Source: Cinclus cinclus (taxonomy: Eukaryota; Chordata; Aves; Passeriformes; Cinclidae). Taken from it: DNA of 64,000 bases. The DNA lies in assembly GCF_963662255.1 (NCBI RefSeq), contig NC_085050.1, positions 9,482,334 to 9,546,333 of the forward strand. The letters are read 5' to 3'. This document shows positions 39,701 through 49,339 of the stretch, piece after piece. The notes under the pieces are model-generated. The model saw only the letters and a program-made list of their open reading frames with translations. It did no database searches and was not told the DNA's origin. The position numbers and the translations under genes are program-made. Position 1 is the stretch's first letter; every line of letters starts with the position of its first letter.

Positions 39701-42700
39701 CCAGGAAGTATCTGAAAATGCCAGGATCTGCAAGTGGTTCTGATAGAAATGTCAGGAGTTTCAAAGAAATTTGGAAGCAATGGAAACAATGGGCAGAGAA
39801 AAAGAGTTGTACTGATCTTGTCAGACAAATGTTCAGGCACCTTCTGTTCTGCTCACAGTCTCCAGCAGAATATTGTATTCACGAATCTTTTCTTTGTGAT
39901 GCTTAAATTCTCGCCAAAGCTTATCCAGCTCCTCATCAGAGAACTTCCCAGAGGTCTTGGCCTGAAAGAAACATGAGCTTATTATGCTTTCCAGGTCAAG
40001 TGCTTTCAAGTGCCCTCAACTGCCAAAACATCTTCCCACTTCTCAGCACATTTAGAAAATTATTAAGTGCAGCATTTCTTTAGATCTTTTTTTTTTTTTA
40101 ATTCTCTTAATATTTGTATGTGGTCAGGATTTAGATGCTGATGGATAAGATGCCCTTAATCAAGTCAAAAGAAGTTTGCTTCAGACTTATAAAACTGGAC
40201 CTGCTATGGACTACTCAGTGAAAGGTGTCTGGCATTTCTATTCCATGGGAAAAAATTAATACAGAAATAAGGGCCATGGAGCTCCATAGACAACTGTAAG
40301 GGAATCATCTGCATGAGGGATGCAGCCTGATATTAAACACAGTCTTTACTTCACCTCACTCCACTGGCATATGAAGATTTTATCACTGCTGTGCACTTGC
40401 TCTCTAACTATTAAGGAATCACTGCTCACACAGCTGAGGCACTGTCCACCAAATCTGGTGGCATAGTTGCTGCAATGCCTGATCAAAAGTGGATGTTTTT
40501 GAAACCTATGCAGATCCCTTTTTTTTATTGCTTAGAGAATATTTCTCCTATTGCATTTTACTGTTTCCCAAAGCACAGGACATCATGCTCTTTGCCAGAG
40601 CTGTATCTAGCTACAGTAACATTTTAAAATCCAGGGAATATTTTTTTTTCTGCTTTATTACCACTGCAGTAGACTCATGGGAGAATTCTTTAGGTTTACC
40701 TGTCTAGCTGCTTCTTAAAATTTGAATTATTTAATTTCTGAAGATTATGACTTTGCCAGTTTTAACTGCCTAAACTTGACAGTACATATTCCACTTTTTA
40801 TGCATGAATGCAAATCCTGGAAATTTTCAGTTAAATACTAGGTTGAGAAAGTCCTTATTTAAAACCTTTCTCCACAATACATTTCACTTCTAGGCAGGTC
40901 TTCAAAATGGTTCTATTTTAAATGCATCTTTTTAAAAACATCCATATACAACAATAAGAAAACTGGGAAAAACACCATATATATACTACCACACAGTATG
41001 ACAATCACACTAAGGAAGTCATGAGGTCAGGCAAATGTGAGGAAATACTCTCTTTGACCTCAGGGGACCGAGGCTCCACCCTTTAGATTAATGTGGGTAT
41101 TTTATTTGCCCAAGACAACCTGCCACAGCTGGATGGTCTGAATGCAGGTGGAGTGCCCTCAGGGCACGAAGATGCGAGCTACAGAGCAAGGCAGCTTGGT
41201 CAGTACTTGACCAAGAGAAGTAAAACTATTTCCAAGTCTGAGTGCTCTCAGAAGACACAGCTAAGAGTTCAGTGAAGAAATACTGATTTCCTACACTCCA
41301 GTTCCTGAAAATCTCACCTTGCTCCATAATTTTTCCAGTCTTGGATCATCTAGTGTGTCACTTTCTGTGCCATCTTTAATGTAGTTGGTATCAACTAGTT
41401 GAGAGTCTTTCTTCCCATTCATTCCATATTTAGTCATAATGACTGCAAGGGAATAGAAGATACAGAAACATGAGAACCAGCTATGGATATATGGAAGGTG
41501 AGAGATGGGCTACACCTGTGACTTGCAGAGCTGGACTTTGCAGCTCATGGAGGAAAAGCTAACAGCTCAAGACACAGTGGTCCCAGGTTCAATGACCTCT
41601 TCGGAAATTACTGGGACCAAAGGACTCTGTTAGGCTCCTGCAGCTCCCCTGCTGACCTCCACAGAACTTGTTGTGTACTCTATCCAGAATGACAACCTGT
41701 TATTTAATAGTTTAAACACGAGTGTCTAACCATTCATGTGTCTGATGCAAAGTTTAAACCCTTTCTTTCCAAGGCAGACTTTACCATTTAAGTTGCGTCT
41801 GAGCTTGGCTTCCTTCTCTCCATCTTCATCCAGCCCTTCAGCCTTCAGTTTTTTCCAGCTTAGCTCGTCCTTTTCTTGTATTTTTAGATCACTGTGCAAC
41901 TCTGCCAGTTTCACAGCAGAGAGATGGAGCTACCAAGAACAGAGAAAGGTTTGTATTTAGTTTTGTGGACTCCCCTTTTGATTCAGAGCTACCTCAGGAA
42001 CCAGTACAGATATACAACAACCAGTACAGCACAGCAATTCTTCTCAAACAACATGCTATTGACACCACATGTGCTTTCTTGTGGACCATCTTCCAACCAT
42101 ACAGTTGAAAAACTTTATTGGTTAGTACAGTTTTTAAGTCTATCAGGTTACTGATGATGGCCTTGCAGGTCAAAGAGCCACAATTTTTACTATGATCAAA
42201 ATAAAAAAAAATAAAATCTCAGATAACGTATTAATATGGTTTATGTGCATTAAAACATACAAAACCTAGAGGTATTCCTGTCTGACACACTAGAAAAAAA
42301 AGGTAAGACAATGAGGCTGAAGATAGGAAAAAACCCAAACATTAGTTTAAATGAATGCTAGGTCAGCTTGAAATTTTGTGAGCTACAGATAAAACAGGAA
42401 CAATGACTAATAGGTGGCTGGGCAAGCATCACCGCTGTGAGTTCATCCTGAACTTCCAGATTTTAACCTTAGTTATTCAGTTTAAAACAAAGAAATGTAA
42501 CAAACCATCTTAATACTTCAGAACTACTTTTGTCTGTGTCTACGTGCACATCAACAGAAGGTGAGGTGAGGAGAAGCCCAGAGGTGATAAAACCTCTCCA
42601 ACTACTGGGAGCTCAGATCTAGCTTGAGACCACCTGGGCTCGCCAGTCCTAGGACAAGTTTATGTATTGGAGGTTTTTTTAATCATTAAAACCAGCTTAC

Positions 42701-44283
42701 AGATTATAAAAATTCTCATTTTCAGTGGCATGTTTAATAAACACAAACTCAGAACTCAGTAGTGTTTTTAAACACCAGAATGATACTGAAAAGATTCAGC
42801 TGCTCCTTTGTGTGTCAGTAGGTTATTTTTAAGTAACTAGGAAAAGTGTCATTACTTTGAGCTAATGCACTTCCTATTGACAGGAATTTAGGAAACTATC
42901 TACATTACTGTTTATGCTTCCATCACAGGCTGTCCTATTAATTAATCTTGTGCCACCACATATAATTATTTTGATTTTTAAACTATTTTTTTCTCTGCAT
43001 TTTGTACTTTGCTTACTGAAATGACTAAAATCTAGAGTAGTTAGAATCACAGGTAAATGTAATACTTATAGAACACATTAAAACTTCTGATCCCTCTAAT
43101 ACTAAAGCAAAGTAGTGTCCCTGTTGTCTTCTTTACCATCTCCTTTTGGGGAACTGCTTTACAGAACAAAGCACTTAGAAGGAACCACTTTATTTATGGC
43201 TCTTAGTATGTGCTAAAGTAAAAGAAAAAGCTTGATCACGTACAGGGGTGCCTTACTTCCAATTCAATAGCTAAGACTATTCAGGATGCAGAAGATCCCA
43301 AGTTAATATTAACTATATTTCTTTGCCTGAAAGAACTGAACCTTTGCCAGTCATGACCCTAATTCCCATGATCCACAATATTCAGGGGATATGTGCAATG
43401 CATTCTTCTCCTCCTGTTGGAGCTGTTCTTTTTAGTTCTAAGTAAATGTAATGAAATTGTAATGAAATAATTTGATTGTATTTTCACTCTAATAAAATAT
43501 TTTTTTTGTGAGAGAAACTCAAGTATCGCTGTCAAAATTAAGGCTTTCATCTAAGAACGGTGATAGCCTTTTGCTGGTCCTCTTGCATTTGTCTACATCA
43601 CTTGATGTGAATGCAGGCGACACAACCGCCAGGACGGAGGATTCCCTCTTCTCCTGCAGTGAACTTCTGTCCTGTGCAGGGCAGGAACCGAGGCCACGGC
43701 CTTCGGACAGCCGAGAGCACCGCAGTCCTGAGCAGCACGGCTAAAGAGTCAGCCAGCGAGCTCTGGAGCCAGCCGCAGATCCTCCAGGCACCAGGGGCTT
43801 CCCTGTCTCTCCCCCTTCCTGGGCATGTGCTTGAGCCGCTGGATTTAAACAGCTGCAGGACTCAGGCACGCATCCCCGTCCCGGGAGGAGGGCCAGCCGC
43901 CCTGAGCTGTGACGGGGAACAGCCGTGCCCGAGAACGCAACAAAAGCCGCCGCAGCCCCGAGCCGCGGCCAGACAGCCCCGGTGTCTCCCCGCACACAGG
44001 TCCCCGCTCCTCCCCATCTCCCTGACGAGCAATGAGTGTCTGAAGCGGCCGGGCCCGACCTGGGAGCCCCCTCCGCGCACCGCCATCGCCCCGCGCCACT
44101 CACCCGCTGCGCCTTCTCCCAGACCTGGTTCAGCTTCACCACCCGGAACTCCCCGGCCTCCCGCCGCTTGCCGCCGCCGGCCGCCAGCCCCTCGTTGGCC
44201 TCCCGGGAGTACTTGCTGGCCTGGCCGGCGGCAGCCAGGAGCAGCGCGGCGGTGAGGGCCGGCAGCGCCCGCATGGCCGCCAT
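36721..44283 (-). CDS. LRPAP1: LRPAP1 / RAP, complete eight-exon gene
   Basis: RAP is an ER and Golgi chaperone. It caps LDL-receptor-family ectodomains (LRP1, LRP2, LRP4 and others) to block early ligand binding, then dissociates at lower pH. Exons on the minus strand are 44104-44283, 41785-41929, 41318-41442, 39841-39961, 38786-38944, 38165-38247, 37093-37269 and 36721-36786. They join in frame to 1,056 bases, 351 residues plus stop, close to the human 357. Residues 1-23 are a signal peptide (LPALTAALLLAAAGQA). Next come SKYSRE and the repeated LxxLWxKA blocks of the RAP domains (KLNQVWEKAQ, RLEKLWSKAKTSGKF, VIDLWDMAKSANF). Domain 3 keeps the receptor-binding lysines in EAKIEK. The last four residues are HNEL, the ER-retrieval signal. 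The start ATG 44281-44283 has G at -3 and G at +4; a second ATG lies three codons later. Confidence 0.97.
37093..37269 (-). CDS. LRPAP1: LRPAP1 exon 7, receptor-binding core of domain 3
   Basis: It codes EELKHFEAKIEKHHHYQKQ and on to KTKELGYK. The helix pair holds the lysines that dock into LDL-receptor-type repeats. Residues 284-286 are three histidines in a row, where human RAP, as I recall it, has HNH. The donor is GTCTGT, a weak match to consensus. Confidence 0.95.
38165..38247 (-). CDS. LRPAP1: LRPAP1 exon 6
   Basis: It codes EFEEPRVIDLWDMAKSANF through ESFR, the start of domain 3. The donor is GTAAGC, phase 0. Confidence 0.95.
38786..38944 (-). CDS. LRPAP1: LRPAP1 exon 5
   Basis: It codes DIHKNLINPSEE and on to LRSINQGFERLRKVSHQGYD. 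The conserved HRELKERLRSINQG block is recognisable. Phase 1 at both ends. Confidence 0.95.
39841..39961 (-). CDS. LRPAP1: LRPAP1 exon 4
   Basis: It codes AKTSGKFSDEELDKLWREF and on to EYNILLETVSRTE in domain 2. The true donor is GTGCCT after GAA G. An earlier GTGAGC would cut off VSRTE and break the phase. Confidence 0.95.
41318..41442 (-). CDS. LRPAP1: LRPAP1 exon 3
   Basis: It codes VIMTKYGMNGKKDS and on to LDDPRLEKLWSK, covering the domain 1 to domain 2 linker. The acceptor is cttgcag and the donor GTGAGA, phase 0. Confidence 0.95.
41785..41929 (-). CDS. LRPAP1: LRPAP1 exon 2
   Basis: It codes LHLSAVKLAELHSDLKIQEK and on to GLDEDGEKEAKLRRNLN, strongly conserved domain 1 sequence. The donor is GTAAAG, phase 1. 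Confidence 0.97.
44104..44283 (-). CDS. LRPAP1: LRPAP1 exon 1 (residues 1-60)
   Basis: It codes the signal peptide and the start of domain 1 up to WEKAQR, then donor GTGAGT, phase 0. A plus-strand open frame covering this GC-rich exon is a shadow. Confidence 0.97.
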
Positions 44284-44300
44284 GTCGCGGCGCGCGGGGA

Positions 44301-44319
44301 ACTACAACTCCCGAGATGC
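44301..44319 (+). promoter_or_regulatory. ZNF143/THAP11-type motif ACTACAACTCCCGAGATGC
   Basis: The sequence fits the ACTAYRNNNCCCR promoter motif with its ATGC extension, associated with ZNF143 (Staf) and THAP11. It lies 17 bases upstream of the LRPAP1 start codon, in the core promoter or 5' UTR. Confidence 0.65.
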
Positions 44320-44328
44320 CGTGCGGCA

Positions 44329-44347
44329 GGGCCGGGCCGGGCCGGGG
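44329..44347 (+). promoter_or_regulatory. G-quadruplex motif (GGGCC repeats)
   Basis: Three GGG runs and one GGGG run are separated by CC spacers, which fits the G-quadruplex pattern. It sits within 70 bases of the LRPAP1 start, on the non-coding strand of that gene. Confidence 0.7.
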
Positions 44348-44759
44348 CCGTCGGGGCTGCTGGGGCCGGGCCCAGGCCGGTAGGGTCGGAAATCCAGAGT
44401 GTGGGCTGGGGTCTGGGGAGCGTCAGAAGGGTTCGGTTTGAGCTGTTTGTCTTCCTGCCGCTCTCCTCAGTGCTTGCTTCACAAAATATGCTGAACGTGG
44501 CGCGTTTGGTGGGTAGTTCGGCCCCCAACACTCGGTGTTGATGTCAGCTGTGCGAGAACAAGGGGCCGCGGTGGGTTCGAGCGCCGCTGCTCTCACCAGC
44601 AAAGTTTTCAGATACCAACATAGTGTCCGAGTGCTCACAGAAAGAGACAAAAGCAGCTCGGGGAGGACGGAAGGCAAGAGTGTGGAGCGGTTCCCCCGTG
44701 GTTCCTTGGCGGTGGCAGAGAAGGACACCTGTACCCAGGATAGCGCGGAGGGATTGAGA

Positions 44760-45260
44760 GCATTGTCGGATTTGTCTTTACAGACGAGCTGTGGGTCTGC
44801 TGGCAGATAAGACTAGCACTGAGAGATAAAACTAGCAATGGGATGGATTCCACTGATTGATGAATGGGAAAAGATATTTGCCTTTACAAACAAACTGTAG
44901 GTTTGCTGGTAAATGAAACTGGATATTGAAAGATGAAAGAAGCGATGGGGAAAAAGCGATGAATTCTATAAGAATTAAAAATTAAAACGGAGGATTATAC
45001 GTTAGAGGGGAATCCCAGGTATCAGGTGTTCCGGGAACTCTGTACCTCTCAAGTACCTCAGCCCATGGGGAAAGAGAGAGGGAAATGCGGCCGGGAAAAC
45101 AGGAAAAAGGGGAGGCTGTGTCCTCCAAAAATTTGAGAGATCCCAGGGGATGCCCCATGGCTTCTCCCTTTATTTAAATAAAGCAAAAAGGACTCCTTTG
45201 TCTCCTTTTTGGATACAAACTTCTGGTGTTTATGGATTAATTTTCCTGACAGGATGGATG
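44760..45260 (+). mobile_element. LTR-like repeat with internal duplication
   Basis: Two diverged copies of a roughly 70-base unit lie at about 44775-44842 and 44876-44948. They share ctttaca, a ctgtrggtytgctgg block and agcratggg. Downstream is AATAAAGCAAAAAGGACTCC near 45177, then a GT-rich stretch, as in an LTR polyadenylation region. The segment ends near CTGACA at 45246-45251. It reminds me of a repeated avian ERV-derived sequence, but the ends are uncertain. Confidence 0.45.
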
Positions 45261-45655
45261 GTGGTGAGGGCAGGAGAGATGTGAGAAAGGCAGGGACACA
45301 GAGGTTGGGTTGATATTGAGGGATGAGGTGTGGGAATGGCTCTAGGCTGGGTGGTGTGTGCTCAGAGTGCACCTCTTGGGCAGGAGAGTCCCAACCTCCT
45401 ACCTCAGTGTGTCCTCAAGGAGCTGGGCAAAGAGTGCACTGGTCAACAGGCAGTTTTGGGAGGGGTTTAAGTCAAGTTGTATTAAGAAAAGAGTTCCACA
45501 ATGCTGTGAAAATGCACAGTATTTAATCCAGGGTTGGTGTATATATAAGAACAAATAGATTGCCTAAACTATAATGAACTTTGTGAAAACAGTGCCCCAG
45601 GGAGGATTTTTACTGGACTGTCATTTTTGCCTTTTAAGTAATATAAAATTTTATA

Positions 45656-45703
45656 TTCATATAATATATATATATTTATTTAATATATATTTATATACAG
45701 AGA
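45656..45703. repeat. AT-rich microsatellite
   Basis: The tract consists of TA and TTTA units (atatatatatttatttaatatatatttatata) and is followed by ordinary unique sequence. Confidence 0.85.
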
Positions 45704-46450
45704 GGGGCTGCAGCACCATTCGTTTGCTTAGCTTGGCTTGTTGGATAGCATTCTCCAGTGCCCTCACTTCTGTGACCTCAAGTGACCAGTTTTTGGAATA
45801 GTTCTGTGTATTCTGGCCCAAGCAGAAGTGGTGCAGGGCAGAGCGTGGCTCAGGGGCAGAGCTGGTATGGTGACAGAGATGCAGAGATGTCCCACTCGTG
45901 TCCCCAGTGCTGGGCAGTGGTGTGAGTACAGAGGTGGTGTCAGTGGTGGGGACAATGCTGCCTGCTCCTGCCTGCTCCTCTGGCAGCACTGTGGCACAGT
46001 TTGTGTGTGTGGGGACAGCAGCACCTAGGAGCACTGGGACCTCAGCTCCACCAGTGCAGGGGGCTGTAAGGTAGGAGGGGGCTGGGAGTGGGGATGTCGG
46101 GTAGTCAAAGACTGTCCCAATCCTCTAGTCTTTGGGGAAAATATGTCAAAGAGCTGGACACAGAAGCCCAGCAATGCTGCCTTGCCCAGGGGGTTTGTTA
46201 CTGAACTCCACATGTGCTGTGTGGGAAGGGCACCAAGAAATAGATGAGATTCCAGTGTCACCCTACAGGTATGTCTGGGTCATGCTGGGATGCAGAAGCT
46301 GAGTCCAGGCTGGGGAGAGGGAAGTACTGTGGGAGCTGTCATGGGACCACTCTGCACAGTGGGTAGCAAAACAGGGAGTGGCGAGGGCAGGATGCTCCCC
46401 AAGGGTCCTTTCTGTCATGTTAGAGCTCCAGCAGGGACTTCAGAGACACC
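45704..46450. other. Region downstream of chemokine, nothing recognised
   Basis: The stretch is GC-moderate with several chance open frames on both strands. None has a recognisable family motif, and no splice-bounded chemokine exon is seen. Confidence 0.5.
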
Positions 46451-46470
46451 CAAAGGATTTGACAAGCCAG

Positions 46471-46476
46471 TTTATT
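46471..46476 (-). terminator. Polyadenylation signal of the chemokine
   Basis: AATAAA on the minus strand lies about 150 bases after the stop codon, a normal 3' UTR length for a CC chemokine. Confidence 0.6.
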
Positions 46477-46624
46477 CAAGCATTGAGGCAAACAAAATTT
46501 GGTCAAACAAGTGTATGGCAATTGTAATTAATTTTCCCTTTGAAGAAGGATGCAGCTCAAGCACTCATTGCCCGCCTCGTGCTGGGGGCTGAGCCCACTG
46601 CCCAGGGGCAGAAGCAGGGAAGAG

Positions 46625-46718
46625 TCAGTGCTCCAGAAGCTCCAAGTCCTCCAGGTATTTCTGCACCCAGAGAGCCTCGGGATTTGCACACACCTCCCTC
46701 CCCTTCCTGGTGACCAGG
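46625..46718 (-). CDS. CC chemokine exon 3, C-terminal helix
   Basis: It codes VLVTRKGREVCANPEALWVQ and the final helix ending LEDLELLEH, with stop TGA 46625-46627. The acceptor is preceded by a strong T tract. Confidence 0.93.
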
Positions 46719-47330
46719 CTGTTGGGGAAAAAAATAGTGTTGAGGCACTCAGCCAGGGCATCAGGGTGCCTGCACTAGGTCCTGCTCGTAGCACCCTGGT
46801 TGTCCCTGTCCATGCCCTTCCCTGTCCTTGGACACCCTTGGTGTGCTGGCCTGGCTTGTGCACCCTAGACCCTGGTAATGTTGGGTACTTACACCACGGC
46901 TTGCATTGGGCACCTGGTGTTGGTCCTGTAGGCAGAGTGGATCATGCGCCGTGGGATGGGGCGTGAAGTGTACATCAGGCAGCAGGAGGTGGCTTCTGTG
47001 AGGCAGAAAGATGGGCCCAGTGAGACCCCACACTGCAGCAGAGACTCTGCCTGTGGCTCCCAGGAGATTTGCCATCACCTGTCCTCCAGGCACACCCCCT
47101 GAAAACTTCCGTCTCTGAGGCTTAGTCCCTGCATTGGTGATGGCCATCTGCTCCCAGCCTTCTCCATGGCCATGAGGGACTCATCAGTGGGGAAGGGGCT
47201 CTCTCCTGGGGAAGGAAAGCCTACCGTTCTTGGAAAGTGCAGCATTCCTGGAGACTCTGCCATCAGCCTCAGCCAGGGAGCAGATGGCCACAAGGAACAG
47301 ACCAGCCAGGGTGGCTGCAAGGACTCTCAT
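46625..47330 (-). CDS. CC chemokine, CCL5/CCL3/CCL4-like, complete three-exon gene
   Basis: This is a secreted chemoattractant for leukocytes, acting through CC chemokine receptors. Exons 47225-47330, 46893-46995 and 46625-46718 join in frame to 303 bases, 100 residues plus stop, in the standard three-exon plan (phases 1 and 2). Residues 1-22 are a signal peptide (AATLAGLFLVAICSLAEA). Cysteines fall at 40, 41, 64 and 80; the spacing of 23 then 16 is exactly that of CC chemokines. Typical blocks are CCLMYTSRPIPRRMI, RCPMQAVVLVTRKGREVCAN and WVQKYLEDLE. VTRK...VCANPE is closest, from memory, to CCL5. The stretch before the CC pair is rather long. Orthology to a named avian CCL is not assigned. 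Confidence 0.93.
46893..46995 (-). CDS. CC chemokine exon 2 with CC motif
   Basis: It codes EATSCCLMYTSRP through RCPMQAV. The donor GTAAGT is consensus, and the exon ends in phase 2. Confidence 0.93.
47225..47330 (-). CDS. CC chemokine exon 1, signal peptide
   Basis: It starts at ATG 47328-47330 and codes the signal peptide plus DGRVSRNAALSKN. The donor is GTAGGC, phase 1. Confidence 0.92.
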
Positions 47331-47426
47331 GATGCTGGGAGGGCTGAGGGAGCCACGAGCGAGGCTGGAGCTGGGGTGTCTGTCGGGCTCTCCTCTGCAC
47401 GGTAGCCCCTGCTCCTGCTGATCTCC

Positions 47427-47433
47427 TTTTATG
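47427..47433 (-). promoter_or_regulatory. TATA box of the chemokine (CATAAAA)
   Basis: GGCATAAAAGG on the minus strand sits 97 bases upstream of the ATG. Transcription would start near 47400. Inflammatory chemokine promoters usually have a TATA box. Confidence 0.65.
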
Positions 47434-47484
47434 CCCCCACTACTGGGTGGGCACAGGGTTTCAAGAAAGAAAATGAGTGTATCA

Positions 47485-47493
47485 TTCCAGGAA
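47485..47493 (-). promoter_or_regulatory. GAS/STAT-like palindrome TTCCAGGAA
   Basis: It fits TTCNNNGAA, the gamma-activated site consensus, and lies about 52 bases upstream of the TATA box. It suggests STAT-driven induction. The two decayed copies upstream have lost it. Confidence 0.4.
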
Positions 47494-47617
47494 AATTACA
47501 TAAGGCAAAGAAACTGCAGAAAGGGAACTGCCAGTCACAGGGCTGTTATTTTCAGATTAGAGAGAGTAAGTCTTATGAAGAGCTGGGTTTGTTTGACAGT
47601 AAAAAGGGAGGCCCCCC

Positions 47618-47952
47618 CTGAGGGAGAACCTTACTACTCTCTGCAACTTCTTGAAAGGAGGGCTGTAGTGAGCTGGAGGTTGCTTTCTTCTCTCAGGTAA
47701 CAAGTGACAGGGTGAGATGAAATGGCATCACATTGAACCAGGGCATGCTATGAAAATGTTCTTCTCTGAGGTGGTTGTCCAGCACTGGAACAGGTTGCCA
47801 GGGGAAGTGGTGGAGTCACCATCCCTAAAGACATTTAAAAGATGTGTAAATGTGATGCTTAGGGACATAGTTTAGTCCTGGACTTTGCAATACTGGGTTA
47901 ACATTGGACTTGATGATCTTAAAGATCTTTTCCAACATAAATGATCCTACAG
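47618..47952 (+). mobile_element. CR1 LINE 3' fragment inside chemokine duplication
   Basis: CR1 landmarks are ctgcaacttcttgaaaggag, cactggaacaggttgccag, gggaagtggtggagtcacc and the tail ttccaacataaatgatccta. The 3' end abuts the start-codon region of a decayed chemokine copy. Confidence 0.85.
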
Positions 47953-48425
47953 TTTGTTTCTGTGAACTTCATGGTGCTGAGGGAACACAAGCATAGCTGG
48001 AGCTGGGGTGGCTGCAGGGTTTTCCTCTACACATTGCTCAGTCCCTGCTGCTACTTCCCTCCTATTCACCCAGAGTTTCAAGGAGAGAAAATGAGTGCAT
48101 GATGACAGGGAAATTATGCCAAGATTTTCCAATTTTGATGAGCTGGAGAGATCAAGAAAACCACAGAAGGGGAAGTGCTGGCCACAGATCTGCGACTTTC
48201 AGATTCCATTTGAGTGTCTGATGGGAATGGCCAGAGCCCAAGCCCCCGTGACATGAGCCCTGCTACTGCTGCAATGTCCCAACCTGTTGGTTAAGAGCCA
48301 GGCTGGGACATGAAATTCACTGGCCAGAGTTCTGAGGAAAACCAGAACAAAGCCAGACATAGGAAAAGAAAGAGGAAGTAGCAATTTTTGTAGCTTGCTT
48401 TCTGAGTGTGCACTGTTGGGGTCCT
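47953..48425 (-). pseudogene. Decayed chemokine copy B: 5' flank and ATG, cut by CR1
   Basis: The sequence aligns with the 5' flank of the intact chemokine. Shared segments are agctggagctggggtg, tttcaagraagaaaatgagtg and actttcagatt. An ATG at 47970-47972 corresponds to the functional start and is followed by only a few codons before the CR1 tail. The TATA position reads GAATAGG and the GAS site is lost. No exon 2 or 3 follows, so this is a dead promoter-plus-start remnant. Confidence 0.65.
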
Positions 48426-49339
48426 TGGGAATTGATTATATCCTATCTTTGTCAAGCAAGAATTTTGCTGTAGTGGTGTGACCGAGGTGCCCCCCCCTCC
48501 CCCAGGTGCAGGTGCAACCCTTGAGGGGATGGCACAGAGGCAGCTGGTGTCAGTGCCACACTGCCCTGGGGAGCCTGGTTACTTCTTGCCCACTGCTGGC
48601 TGTCTGGCTAGTGAGAACCACTGGCCACAGAAACCACTGATAAAATCATGTACCCTCTCAAAATATCTTAACTTCAGCAGAAATGAGCCATTTTTTGGTA
48701 AATGAGGGTCTGGTGGGTAGTTTACAGCTGGCTGCCAGAGCATCCCTGGTGGGTTGTTGGCCAGTGCACTGCCAGACATGGGGCATGAGCACCTCTAACC
48801 TCACCTTCTTTGCCAACTTTGCCAGCTCCTGCTGGTTATCAGGAGAAAGTTGTAGAATCCCTCTTCATTGGTCCCTGTCTGGTTCAGCTTTCTGGTCTGA
48901 TACTGCAGGAGTGGAAAAGAGGGTATGTGCCAGGGACTGTTGGAGATGTGGTGCTAGGGGCCATGGAGTGTCAGCTCTGGGGACTCACCAATCCGTTCTT
49001 GTGGACACTGAGCCTGTCCTGCTGGCACAGTGACCTTGCTGCCAGCTCGCTGGCACAACCTGAACAATGCTGGGAGACAGCCCCAGTGTCACCCCCAGAA
49101 CTCTGCTGGGGTGCCTGGGGGGTTAATACCAGGAACTGGAGGAGGGACAGGCCAAAGCACCTTCCACAGTTCAGGGGCCTCTGCTTGCACAGATGGGCAC
49201 CAGCTAAAATCTGTTCTGGCAGGTGCTCAGGGGGATGTTCTGCACTCACCTTCCTACTTGGGGACCTGATGCTTTATTTCTGTGGGGGAGAGGTGCACGG
49301 GAGTATCTCACCTGCTGCTCTGGCAGCACCCACTCCCAG
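48426..49339. other. Segment between chemokine remnants
   Basis: By position this is where the body of copy C would have been. I see no recognisable chemokine exon 2 or 3 on the minus strand. A long plus-strand open frame (48810-49472) has no family features and overlaps the remnant, so I regard it as chance. Confidence 0.4.

Larger units (their letters stand above)
36787..44103 (-). other. LRPAP1: LRPAP1 introns 1-7
   Basis: The introns run from 306 bases (36787-37092) to about 2.2 kb (41930-44103). I see no repeat element or extra exon in them, apart from runs of A or T and AT-rich patches. Confidence 0.7.
43610..44640. promoter_or_regulatory. CpG island and TATA-less promoter of LRPAP1
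   Basis: CpG dinucleotides are dense here and sparse on both sides. The island covers LRPAP1 exon 1 and its 5' flank, and no TATA box is seen. This is the usual housekeeping promoter form. It extends about 350 bases beyond the start codon on the upstream side, so divergent transcription is possible. Confidence 0.8.

Noticed and set aside
39730..39841. GTGAGC as the donor of LRPAP1 exon 4
   Set aside because: Using it would remove VSRTE and break the reading phase into exon 5; GTGCCT four codons later restores both.
43611..44255. 214-codon plus-strand open frame
   Set aside because: It lies antisense to LRPAP1 exon 1 and the CpG island, and its proline/arginine-rich composition is what GC-rich DNA gives by chance.
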